Below the pieces are notes generated by a model. That model was given only the letters and a program-made list of their open reading frames with translations, searched no databases and was not told where the DNA came from. Of a stretch of 64,000 bases of DNA, positions 11,732 to 22,389 are shown piece after piece (the stretch's first letter is position 1; every line of letters begins with the position of its first letter). The position numbers were made by a program, and so were the translations under genes. The stretch lies in NCBI GenBank assembly GCA_036971615.1, contig JAYKKR010000014.1:558001-622000 (forward strand), given 5' to 3'. This DNA comes from Amyloporia xantha. Taxonomy: Eukaryota; Basidiomycota; Agaricomycetes; Polyporales; Adustoporiaceae.

Positions 11732-13297
11732 TCAACCATAAGTCCACTCCATCCAGTGCGGTGCCTTGACATTCATCGCGGCATGCACTGAGTCCCTCAT
11801 AAAATAAGCGTAGCATATGCGCTCTCCATCGCATCTCTGAACGCCATGGCGCAGAAGCTTTCCGCAAAGCGCAACTACGCTACCCGCCTTGTAGTCTATA
11901 GCGATATTTGGACCATCCAGCTGCATTTCCAATGCGCCGTAGCTCCCTACCGTGGTGAGAAGGTCGAACCACTGCTTGCGCGAGTTTTATCGCGGTGTAG
12001 CGGCGTCTCGCGATTGCTGATGACCTGAACGCCATTGAAGATCGAAGACCAAGCGCTTACTATTGCGGGATACTCCACTTCGCCAAGAAGCGACTCCATG
12101 CACGTATGTCCCGCAGCATACAGGTCGGGATGCATGACGGACATCATGGCGGATAGGATGGCGGCTGATTCACGGATGGCGGTCAACCATCGCCATCCAC
12201 TCTGGCCATCTTGATCGCGTAAGCTCGCCGAAGGCAGCATTGGGTCCAATGGGCCCTGGATGTATGCGCCGTCATTCGCCAGTCATCAGAGTTAACGGAT
12301 CGTCAGCGTACTGTGTGACCCAGCGCGTGCCATCCTGGAGACAGATTGACAGTCCCCGGAGGTGTGGTGCAGGTTGATCGATCGCGGAAATATGCTTCAT
12401 GGTTTCGCCAACTGACCCCGGGGCTTTACGCATCAGTTGTGTTGATAGGTGGGCCGTCGCCAATTGTATCTCTCTCTGCCGACACAGCGTAGTGAGCGCG
12501 GTGCATGGCGGAAGATGAATGCGCCCACCTGGCGATTCACATGAAGGACGCCCGGAAGCACCCATGCTAGGATGCGCGAGTGCTGGTCGAGGAGCACGCA
12601 GGGTTCATCTAGAACCACGGTGGTGTCTGGGAGGAGAGGCGGCCATTTAGTCTTGAGCTGCGCCTCCAGATTCACGTTCTGTCCGGTGTTGCCCACGCCT
12701 ATAGCATCAGAATAGCGGTCAATGTCCCAGGATAAGCGCACTACTTCCCGGTCAGCGCAGAATGAGTAGATGCCCACAGCATCCAAGAGTACACACCAGG
12801 TTTGATATATGCCTTTGCGAGCTGGTGCGCGATCTGGCTGCATTCGACGACGATATCGGCGCGGATATGTGTGGGAGGCTGTGGGTTTCTCGGTTGTCCG
12901 GCTGCATTCCGAAGCTTGTGTAGCCAAAACTGAAACATATCGCGCATGCAAGCTGCCAATGTGTCGCTGAGCTCCAAGCCGCTGCCCGCTATCATGGCTT
13001 ACAGACAAGAGATGGATGGAGATACACGCCCATCTCGCATTATTGCTCAATCTGCCATCTACTGACCATGCTGCAACAGCATGTCCATTAGCTTTGCACA
13101 CTTGTTTGGTCGATCACATCGTTGAGCAAGCGCCGGCAAGATCAGGCCCAGCCGATCGGCAAGGCGTGATCCGGTGATCGAGGCGCGTCATTGGCATGTG
13201 GACCGCGATTCTCGACCACGGCGCCATTACGCCGGGGCCTCGGCCTGTGAGATGCCGCGCTCCGCCGGAGGGATGCCGGTCGGGTCTGCCCCGACAT
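11732..13297 (-). CDS. TET/JBP-family Fe(II)/2-oxoglutarate dioxygenase, copy 1 (one frameshift)
   Basis: The C-terminal part encodes the double-stranded beta-helix core. It has TPLHRDKT with the HxD iron ligands (HRD at 11989-11997), then the SVVALCGKLLRHGV strand with the distal His, then GERICYAYFMRD with the Arg expected to hold 2-oxoglutarate. TET/JBP enzymes oxidise methylpyrimidines in DNA. Upstream exons encode a region with VVRLSWDIDRYSDAIG and RILAWVLPG, as in fungal members. The start at 13297 is the best upstream ATG but the first exons are uncertain; one junction (near 12250-12330) has a poor donor. Relative to copy 2, one base is missing near 11985, just after the HRD motif, which would break the core. 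It lies tail-to-tail with the transposase (67 bp) and head-to-head with the HMG gene (147 bp). Confidence 0.8.
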
Positions 13298-13444
13298 GGA
13301 CGCTTGCAGTGTAAGAGAGATCAGCGGGGTTAGAACAGGACGAAAGTATCACCGGAGGTCAGACACGTCTGGGCAAATGTTCAGTTGGGAGTGCCCAAGT
13401 GTCTGTCATCCTGAGAGCATCTCGGTCTGCTTGTTGTCCTCGCC
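13298..13444. promoter_or_regulatory. Shared divergent promoter, TET/JBP / HMG (copy 1)
   Basis: Only 147 bp separate the inferred start of TET/JBP (minus) and the HMG-gene ATG at 13445 (plus), so the pair is likely co-regulated. Equivalent in copy 2: 45789-45935. Confidence 0.45.
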
Positions 13445-16400
13445 ATGGGAATAGCTATCCTGCAGGCATATCTAGACAAGATCCCAGAGCAAATAGAGCG
13501 ATGGCGCAACACCAAAGGCACTGCGAGGGCACCCATTGTCGATGAGGCTGTCAATATCCTCATGGAACAATTCGCAGAGCTGACAGATAAAAATGGCCTG
13601 AAAAAGGTCAAACCAACAGTTCATGGCATTGTCATCTTCGTCATTCACACATTTCTATAGTCCCTGGGGACCTATTTCAGCAACCACTACCGAATCGTAG
13701 AACCCCAGGTGCCCATCCCTGGAACGAAAAAACGGTCAGCGAGGGATATGTATCAAGAGGAGCACAAAACAGAGCTGCTAAGGGTGGCCAACGAAAGGAC
13801 GGGAGGACGAGGTCTGGCCCACCAGGAGATAGGCGCATACACCAAGGTAGTGAGCGAGTATTGGGGCAAACTGGATGAGGACGCAAAGGCGGACTACCAG
13901 ATGAAGGCGGATGCGTTCAACAATGACGCCAAAGAGGTCAAGGCTGGATCTTCGGCGTGAGTGGGAGCGCGACCTTTGTGCTAAGTTAACGGCAGCTGAT
14001 GGCGACGCAGGAAAGCGGACAAGGAGCTCATTCCGTTTCTGAGGAAATACGCTCGAGAGGCATACCGACGCCATGGTGTCAGGATCTTTACGTTGAGTAG
14101 CTACAAATCTCCTGATGGGAGAGTCGTCATTCAGGAGTGAGCAGGCAATTTGTATCGCCTCTCACCGCTCTGACCGCTTTTCACAGACACGACTTCAACG
14201 ATGAGATGGAGAATGGAAAAGCCTTTTCCAAGGTGGACGATTGGCACGCAGATACGATGGTCAAATGGGCCAAGTACAGCACAGAGGCATTTGATAGCAA
14301 TCGCGAGGCGAGCGTTGACAACGGAGAGGGAACGTCTCGCGGCACACGGCGAGAGCTGCTGGTCGACGATGGCGGTCTCCCGTTGATACCGCCAATGGAT
14401 GGCGAGATGCGCCATCCCTGCCTGTGATGAAATCCATGATCAGAGACTTTCTGTCTACTCACTACCGTAAGTCTTGATCCACACGGCGCTCACAAAGACG
14501 CTGATGGCGCCATAGAACGGGCTGCAGGAAGCGCCAAAGAGAAGTGCCCTTGGCGCGCGCTCAAAGTGCGTGGGGCTGAATTTATAGAAGCAGGAATGGT
14601 GCCAGACGGCTTCCAATTCGACGATCCGTCGCATATGGTCAGGAAGGACATCATCGCGGTCCTGCATCATTGGAGAGCGGCGCAAGAGGCAAACAAGGGG
14701 CAGTGCGCGTTCCGCTTCAAGGCATACCTGAAGAGCAGGGGGACGAGGATTCGGAGCTAATCCCTGCTGTGTATGAGGCGGCGAGAGCACCCAAAGGCGC
14801 TAAAGGCAAGGCGGGCCCCAAAAAGAAGAAAAAGAAGGCGGTGAAAAGCGGCAAGGGAAAAGGCGTGCAACGTCTCAGCACCGATGACGATAGCGCCGTG
14901 GACGACGACACCGAGCACGAGACTTTCAATCTGGACATCGACGTCGGGTCAACTTCCGGACGAAGATGATGACAGCGAAGATGCAAAAGGCGCCGCCCCC
15001 AATTGGGCGCTGCTTTCACGTAGACGGCGTCAGCAATGGCTGGAGGCGGCATCGCCATCGCCAGAATTTCGCGTGATCGTGGACGCGCTGCCTCGCATGA
15101 TGGTAGTAACTTCATTTTCTCCGTAAACTAAGGCTTACCTTGCGAGTGATAGAGTGGGCTGAAGACGACAAAGCGGGCACCGGAAGGCGCCGACTGGGCG
15201 ACCTGGCACAACCCGCATCGACACTTGTCCTATATGGTTCATCGCCACGCCCATGGGCTCGATCCAGTGCTGAAGTGGCTCGACTCGAAGCCTTATTTGA
15301 ACAAGTCCGGCAGGCTGACAGGGGACGTCGGCATGATTGAACAAGTGCTCCTCGTGATCGCCATGATAAGCCGCGATCTGACGGCGGCACAGTTCGCCTT
15401 CCAGGATCCCGACGCCCCGCCTTCGGACATTCCACGCCATGTCAGCGAGAGCGCCATACCCTTCGCCGTGATTGCCCAGAGGCTCGACCCGCATGTATCA
15501 TCGTTGTGCGCGCTGGTGAAGCAGGCACAATCTGTGCAAGGCGACGCGCCATCCATGGAAGGTAGCTCTGTCACCCGGAGTAGCACTGCGGCCGCGGCGC
15601 AGCCAACACCTTTGGAGGCCCCACCACCGGTGTTGAAATATGGTCCACCACCGCCCCACGTTCCCAGACAGGGGAAGCCATCACCTCGCCCTCCCATGAT
15701 GCCCACTGGGAATCTCGACAAGGGTCCACCTCCCCCACTCCGCCCGAAGCCTCGCCATTTGCAAACCCTGCGGGCGGAACAGGAGCGTCGTACGCCGGAC
15801 CCGCCAGCGGCATTGGCGAGGGAAGCCGCGCCAATCCTCACATCCCCTAAGATAAGGCGATCGCGAGATGCGCATAATGGCCAAGTAGCTCAGCAATCCA
15901 GCTCGCCGTTGCCGGAACCTCTGCGAGGCACGCAAAAACATTCGCTTCCGTTTCCAGTCACAGGAAAACCGCCTCCAGCAAGGCCGCTAATGACCACGGG
16001 AAGATCGGTCTTTCCATCCATACCTAAGCGCGCCTTGGGTATGAGACCGCGTCCACAACTAGAAGAGAGACCGCCATCAATTGACGGCGCACCGCCTTCC
16101 TCGCCAATGGCGCCAGGGCGTGCACCGCCATCCTCCCCCATCGCGCTCAATGACGCAATTGTCCGCCGCGGGAGTATGGATTTCTCCTCCTCTCCACCTA
16201 TTGCGATGAATCAGCTCTCACCCGTTCGAGATATGAGGGGCCTACAGGTTCATTTCTCCGACCGTGAAAATCATGACAGTGAAGACAAGAGCGACGGCGA
16301 GGCCAATCGTGGTCCTTCTCCCTCACTTCCTGTGCCAAAGCGCAAGACACGCCAAACAGCTCGGCAGGCAAAGGAGATCAATATTCAGGCACTGCCAACG

Positions 16401-16723
16401 GCAGGCGGGTCCTCGATCACGGGTGCTCTCAACGACATGAAGGTCGCCACCCACACTCGTCAGAAGACAAAAGCTAAGGAGGAAAAGTTGAAAAGCGAAG
16501 TCACCGCGTCAGCGAAGAGGAGGAAGAGGAGGAGGAAGCAGAGAAACCACCCCAACCTCGTGAAAAGCGAAAAAAGGCGGGTCGCTCAAAGCGGGCTCTG
16601 GCGGAGACTTATAGCGATGGCGAGGAAGAGCAGGGCGAGCCTGCCCCCGCCATTCGTAGGTCATCGCGCAAGACAGGTAGGGGAGCTCAGCCCCGACCCA
16701 CTAAAGCGCGTGGTCGCCGTTAG
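13445..16723 (+). CDS. HMG-domain cargo protein with Pro-rich and basic C-terminal regions (copy 1)
   Basis: Six exons (13445-13606, 13661-13956, 14011-14136, 14187-14466, 14516-15102, 15153-16723) give about 1,000 residues. After a short N-terminal exon, exon 2 encodes a divergent HMG box (RSARDMYQEEHKTELL ... EIGAYTKVVSEYWGKLDEDAKADYQ), which is a known companion of KDZ/TET-JBP elements and a likely DNA-binding module. Then come an acidic/Lys-rich segment (KKKKKAVKSGKGKG, then DDDSAVDDD), a conserved helical block (LDPVLKWLDSKPYLNKSG), a long Pro-rich region and a basic tail ending KARGRR. Compared with copy 2, bases are missing near 14413, 14745 and 16488 and one is extra near 14957, so the reading is interrupted. 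Different bases are missing in copy 2; neither copy is clean, and error or decay must be separated. Confidence 0.7.
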
Positions 16724-16860
16724 AATACTATTTCTCATGTACACTACCTCGCATTTAAATTCAATGGCGATGATTGAACTCAGCGCTGCGAAGGATGGCG
16801 ATGGCGTGCCGCTCCCTGTGCAAGCCCCCGTGGCTCACTGTGATGCCGAGGGTGTTGCCG

Positions 16861-19717
16861 TCATCGCACTCTCAATCTTACTGGTCGCTGGAGAGTGTAC
16901 ACAATGCATTCGTTTGAAAGTACAGCGAAGTTACAAAAAGAATTATCTAAGGCGAAGCGGGGAGGCATCTCGGCGTCCTCGACAGCGACGGGTGATGTTG
17001 CGGCATCAGGCTCTCGCTCCTCCGCGGCCACGCTCGCCATCCCGTCGTCGTCGATCTCCAAGGAGAAACGCCTGATTGAAGGTGTGGAGCCACCGGCGGG
17101 CGTCGACAGAGCTTCATTCGTGAAGTCCGATTGATCTCCTACAGAGCCACGCTCTGAGGTAGACCACGAAATGGGAGTGGCTCCCTCATGAGCGCTGTCC
17201 ATGATCGCCCTCGCCTTGCGCCGTCGTTGCGCGTCCTGTTCCGCCTTCTGCACGAGCTCCACCGACAGATGCGCCTTGTCCAATAGCTTCTCGGCCTCCG
17301 CGTCGTTGTGGCGAGCGACGTCACGGCGCACTGACTCAAACTGCGCGATGAGCCCCTGTAATCTCGCCTCACCTGCCTCAATGCCCGCCATCGCCTGCCG
17401 CGTCCTCTCGCTCTCATCGCGCACGTTGTCCATCAACGTGTCCACGCGCACCTCCATGTTCGCGACTTGGGCACCAAGGCGATCCATCGCCATGTTCTCC
17501 TTGGCTGCGCGCAGATCGTCCTGCAGAACCGTGACCATCTCCTCGAGCGCGGCGATGCGAGCGACCGAGTCCTCAGAGCGCACATCTTGCAGAGTCTGCT
17601 CCGCGCCTTCAACTCTTGCCAGTAGGCCGCCAATCTGCCCCTCGGCGTTATCAATGCGCTCGGTCATGTTGACCTGCTGCCTGTTGATGGCGAGCAGTGA
17701 CTGCTGGAAGTTGTCGACCATGCTACCGAAGCGGTCTTGCCACGCCGTCATTATGTTGATGTTCTTCTCGAGTCGGTGGCCTTGCTCAGTGAGGTACGCC
17801 GTAAATGGCTGGAAATGAGACAGCTCCTGGTCCTGCGCGTAGCGCCCTTCATCCATGGCGGTGGGGTCCTTGGAGAATCCTACGTAGTGGTGGTACTCGC
17901 CATGGTGGTCTGGCAGCCACACATTGACTTGGTCAGTTGATCGCGCCGTCCAGAAAGAGTGAAGCCGACTTACATTTTACCTCCCCAGGCCTGAGCCCAA
18001 GCCGCGACGAGCGATCGCTCGAGCTGCTGGCCTCTGCCTCCTGGAGAGGACGGTCCGCGCGCTCCTTGCCCTTCCCTTTAGCCACCGCTGGAGGTGGCTT
18101 CCCAACCACGCCTTCATCGAGCTGAGCGACGTCTTCGGGAGCGGCGCTATTGGGCGGGACGCAGCCGCATCGCTAGTCGCTGACGCCACCCGCAGCTGGC
18201 TGTCCACCTCCCGCGTCGTCCTTCGCATCGACATCCGCGCTACCCGCCTTGCCATCGTCCTTTTCCCCTTCTTCTTCATCCACATCCATCTCATCGCTCG
18301 CCTTCGATTCCGAACCCTTCGCCGCCGCTTTGCCCCGCTTGCCTCTATCCTCCACAAACTCCTTCCTCTCCTCATCCCAGCGCGGTGGAGGAGGCTTGAT
18401 GCCATCGGCAAGGCTGTTCTTGATGACGTCCTGATACTTGCTTGCCAGGACTGCACCGTAGGGGCCCCTGATCGGATTGCCACTCAGGTTGTGTGGCACG
18501 ATCGAGCAGCCTATCTTGCGCTTCAGGCAGCGCATGCAACGCCCGACCGTCCACGACAGCAAGCCTGCATTCAGCTTTGGCCTTGGCGCAATTTCCGCAA
18601 GGCATCGCCTGAAGGCATGTCAGTCAGCATCGCTTGCCGCGCATCTGGTAAACGTACTCACCGAGACAAATGTCTCCGTCTCCTCCATCTCCTCACTCTC
18701 GCCTTGAGCGTCCTCGTCCATGTCGTCAGCTTCGGGCGCCGGCGACGCCTTCGCCTTTCCCTTTCCCTTCCCCGTCGATGATCCCGCCTTCGCCTTCGAC
18801 CGCGTCTGCCTGGCGTCATCATCCTTTCCCGCAGGAGACTTGCGCGATGAAGCCTTCTCGTTCGTCTTCGACGTCGATGGCCCCGCCTTCGTCTTCGTCC
18901 GCGGCTCAGACTGGGCGGCCGTCGTTTCCTCTCCTGCCGCTTTCGCAGTGGTGGTCTTGACTCCGCCCTTGGATGCCGCCTTAGTTCCCGGCCGTCGTTG
19001 CAGCCCCTCCGCGCCGTGGCTTCTTCGTTACTGGTGCAGCGATGACGACGCCCTCATCGCCGTCCGTCGCTGGCGTCGTTCCCTTTGACCTTCTAGAGGC
19101 CGCCCCTGCGTCGTCATCCGCCCCCTTCTTCGCCACTTTCCCTCGACTCCCGCCTGCCTCTGCCTCCTCCGTCACCCCACTTGGCCCCGCAACTCCATCC
19201 CCACCCAGCGCAACCTCGCTCGTACGCTTGCGCAACAGCGCTGCTGAGCCGTTAGTGATGACGTGGCGTATGGTTTCGCAGTGCACTCACCTTTCCACCA
19301 AAGGTTGCCCCCGAGGTCTTCGGCAATGTAATCGCCATTCCACACGTATTTGGAGAGGCCATGGCTTTGAATGGCGGGGTCGTCAACCTTGATGGCAGTC
19401 AAGTCCACTCCGCGCTTCTTGTGCGACGCCACCGTGTATTGCGCCATGGCGCTGACCAACAGCGGCGGCACTTGTAATCCCTCGCGGTGTTTTCCCAGCG
19501 CCTTGATCTTCGCGAAGATCGATTGCTAGAGGCGCCATTATACAGACTCAGCGCCACAGTGCTCACCCTGATTGTGTTACAATCACTTACCACTTCCTCC
19601 CAGAAGTTGCTCTCAAACACCTTGTACTTCGCGTCGCTTCCCGGGCAGAAACTTCAGCGCCTCTTCCAGGCGCACTGCGGCGATGATGATGTCGCTGTTG
19701 ATGCTGGAGGCGGACAT
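16861..19717 (-). pseudogene. Zn2Cys6-cluster / coiled-coil cargo protein, frameshifted copy 1
   Basis: The start ATG at 19717 begins MSASSINSDIIIAAVRLEEA, and later exons are those described for copy 2 (49433-52198). Relative to copy 2, copy 1 shows small indels near 19642, 18990, 18541 (inside the zinc cluster) and 18215. The long last exon (17922 downward) is open and encodes a heptad-rich coiled coil (about residues QQSLLAINRQQVNMTERIDN onward). An extra G near 16972 lets the frame run to 16861, whereas copy 2 stops at the site equivalent to 16947-16949. The 3' end faces the HMG gene, 137 bp away. Confidence 0.6.
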
Positions 19718-19960
19718 GGTGGTAGAAGCAAAGCGAGATGGGATTTGACAGCTGTGGTGATGGCGGTGGTGGTGGTGGTGGTGGTAGAAGAAGAGACGAA
19801 GTCAGACCCACGCGGTGCATCGCGTTGGTTGATGGCGGGCGCCTGGCGGAAAGATCCGCGCCCGTTCGATCGGCACCGCACGTGTTGCGCTCATGGGTAT
19901 ATTAGATGCCTCTAGACGAACTTGGCACGTTTCCGCATTCCTTCCGCCTTGCTTTCAACC
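19718..19960. promoter_or_regulatory. Shared divergent promoter, Zn2Cys6 gene / Ser-Pro-repeat gene (copy 1)
   Basis: These 243 bp separate two outward-facing ATGs. A (GGT)n microsatellite lies at about 19762-19789 in the 5' leader of the minus-strand gene. A GGTATATTAG TATA-like stretch lies near 19896, about 65 bp before the plus-strand ATG at 19961. Equivalent in copy 2: 52199-52443. Confidence 0.45.
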
Positions 19961-21621
19961 ATGTCGGAACACGCAGACGAGCTAGGTGAGCACATCATGT
20001 AGATATCCTCACGCCAACCTGCGCTCACTCCCCTCAGCCCGCCAAATACTAGACTTCGAGTCCTCGCCCATCAGAGGGGATGTCCCTCGCCCAACTCTGG
20101 ACTTCGAGTCCTCGCCCATCAGAGGGGATGTTCCTCGCCCAATTCTGGATGTGGTGTCTTCGCCTTCGCCTTCGCCTTCACGCACTCTGCCACCAGCGCG
20201 TACGCTTGGCGATTTGTCCGCATCGCCATCGCCATCCCCGCCGCCGCTAAACTTTCGCTTTGCTATGTCGCCAACGCCTGACCTTGCCAACGTTCAGGGG
20301 GATCTGCACAACGTAGCACTCCTCTCGATATGCCGCCACCGCCGTCCGCGCCTACTTCAAAAGACGTGTGGACCTCGTCTTCCCCCAATTAACGTCCCCT
20401 CAACTACGTAGGCCCACAATGCAGTCGGCATCTTCCCAAGATATAGATCTCTTCCGTCCATCGCTCAACATTTCGCCCTCACCGCCGAATACCTCGCTAT
20501 CAAGACAACCGTTGGATTTCACCTCGCCATCGCGAATGCAGACCTCACCTTTTAGATCCGCCCTGGACCTTTCGCCATCGCAGGTAAACACCCCGTTGCA
20601 CCGTCCACAGCTTGACCTGGAGGCATCTCCAGAGCGAGTGCACAGCGCCCAGCCTACCTTCGAGTCGCCTGTCCCTCATCGTGCACACCTCGACTTGTCG
20701 CCATCGCTGTCTCCAGTCCTCCAGCTCCGCGATCAGCTGGATCTCCCGGCCACTCCATCCCCAGGTATGTCCACACTCATGTTTTTAAACCTATTTCCTA
20801 CTGACACTCCATTCCTCTACTATTGAAGATAGAGGCGCGCCTATGGATGGCGTCGTGGATGGCGGCGTGGACGGCGGCGTGGACGGCGGGATGGACGGCG
20901 CACTTGATCACGACCTTGCGCATAGCCAAGATGGCGATGTTGACATGGCGGATGAGCGCCTCATCCAACTCAATCGCCAGGTATTTTGCCTCGCTTTCTC
21001 TTGCCTTTGTGTTTGAATACTCATAGACAGTACCTTGACATTATAAATGAGGTGTTGGACGAGCACAACATACCCCGCGGTCCTCTGGTAAGTGAAAGCC
21101 CTCCATCGCCTTCATCGTCATGCTGATACCACTCCAGGACTTGGAGGCACACCGTCAGCGGCTCAGAGACCGTGGCCAGGATCTCCCTCGTACCTTCGCC
21201 CTCGCTCCCATTCTGGATCACGACGAGGACATCATTGACTCAAGTAAGTACAGCGAAATTCACCCTTTCACCATACTTAAATATGCAAAGAATTGGAGAA
21301 TCCATACTTTGATGATGGCAGAGGCCACTCCCCCAATAGCGCCATGAACGCCATCGAGATTAAATTCGGTATGACACTGCGCTCGCAATTTGCCATTCGC
21401 TAAAGAAAACAATAGAAGGTTTTTCTCGCGGAAGCGAAGAAAACTTGATGTTCCTTCAAGCGCAATCCCTGAGCGAGAGGTTACGACGTATAGAAGAGGA
21501 CATCGACGTCGCCAACGCAATCTTGAAGCTGCACCAGCCCATCAAATCCTTGCTCACAGCCAAGCCACCGCAGGACGGGACCACTGGGGTTGAAGCCATG
21601 ATGTGGAATGGCGAGATATAA
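19961..21621 (+). CDS. Ser/Pro-repeat acidic cargo protein of unknown function (copy 1)
   Basis: The first exon encodes only MSEHADEL plus one base (19961-19985). Exon 2 from 20038 carries tandem LDFESSPIRGDVPRPT-type repeats (two here, three in copy 2) and many LDL/F-x-x-SP motifs. Later exons encode an acidic Gly-Asp block (repeated DGGVDGG), then DIINEVLDEHNIPRGPL, then DLEAHRQRLRDRGQDLPRTF, then LENPYFDDGRGHS, and a helical end with LRRIEEDIDVANAIL and stop at 21619-21621. The middle and end look like ordered domains that I do not recognise. Two single-base losses relative to copy 2 (near 20297 and 20359) break exon 2. The many SP sites could be phosphorylation sites, which is inference. 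Confidence 0.6.
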
Positions 21622-21827
21622 TTCGTTATACAGTATATACTCCGATGTCGTTGGCATCAAGGACAAAATGTAGTCACAGAATATTGAGTTGCTTTACCAA
21701 TATACGCGAACACATGACCTGGCGGCGCCGATACCGCGCCATGAAAATACCATCCCAGTGGGCATACCAGGCCCATAAGCGCGGCGCGCCATGATGCGCG
21801 ATATGAATACCACTGCATCCACCATCG
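21622..21827. other. Right subterminal spacer of KDZ copy 1
   Basis: About 200 bp between the last cargo gene and the right repeat array. It contains CATGGCGC/GGCGCGCC-type words like those of the left subterminal region; no gene is seen. Confidence 0.5.
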
Positions 21828-22265
21828 GCCGACGCTACTTGAAGGCGATAATATACCACGGAAATATGGCGCACTCGGCCGCGCCGTGTCTAAAGGCTAT
21901 ATTATAGCCCTCGGCCGACGCTACTGGAAGGCGATAATATACCACGGAAATATGGCGCACTCGGCCGCGCCATGTCTACAGGCTATATTATACCCTCTCG
22001 GCCGACACTACTTGAAGGCGATAATATACCACGGAAATATGGCGCACTCGGCCGCGCCGTGTCTAAAGGCTATATTATACCCTCTCGGCCGACACTACTT
22101 GCAGGCGAGAATATACCACAGAAATATGGCGCACTCGGCCGCGCCGTATCTACAGGCTATATTATACCCTCTCGGCCGACGCTACTTGAAGGCGAGAATA
22201 TACTACGGAAATATGGCGCACTCGGCCGCGCCGTATCTACAGGCTATATTATACCCTCTCGGCCG
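21828..22265 (-). repeat. Subterminal tandem array, right end of KDZ copy 1 (~5 units, inverted)
   Basis: Five units of the same ~86-bp repeat found at the left end, here in reverse orientation (CGGCCGACGCTACTTGAAGG ... GGCTATATTATACCCTC). They keep an accidental open frame across units, which is not a protein. Confidence 0.9.
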
Positions 22266-22381
22266 ACCCTGCACTGCAGGCTATAGCGATGGCGTCGGCC
22301 GACGTCCGCTCTCCTTACTAAGTAATAAAAATTTCACCCATATCTCTCCCTATAGAGTAGGCTATAGTGACTGTATGGTGT
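22266..22381 (-). repeat. Right terminal inverted repeat, KDZ copy 1
   Basis: Reverse complement of 3947-4062. Its outer end reads GGCTATAGTGACTGTATGGT, followed by T and then the target duplication. Confidence 0.9.
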
Positions 22382-22389
22382 GATACCAC
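22382..22389. repeat. Target-site duplication, right side of KDZ copy 1
   Basis: GATACCAC, identical to 3939-3946. Confidence 0.8.

Larger units (their letters stand above)
3947..22381 (+). mobile_element. KDZ DNA transposon carrying TET/JBP and HMG genes, copy 1 (complete, 18.4 kb)
   Basis: The element has inverted ends of about 116 bp (3947-4062 and 22266-22381), inward arrays of an 86-bp repeat, an 8-bp target duplication and six genes. In order these are a 214-aa unknown protein (-), KDZ transposase (+), TET/JBP dioxygenase (-), HMG-domain protein (+), Zn2Cys6/coiled-coil protein (-) and a Ser/Pro-repeat protein (+). The association of KDZ transposons with TET/JBP and a divergent HMG domain is established for basidiomycetes. 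Copy 1 has multiple 1-2 nt indels relative to copy 2, so its transposase is not read as one frame. It sits in unique DNA between the FMO-like gene and the P450. Confidence 0.9.

Noticed and set aside
15293..15841. 182-codon minus-strand frame
   Set aside because: Gly-rich mirror of the Pro-rich region of the HMG-domain gene.
17201..17818. 205-codon plus-strand frame (and 49673-50422 in copy 2)
   Set aside because: Ser/Arg/Cys-rich mirror of the coiled-coil exon on the minus strand; no start context, no domain.
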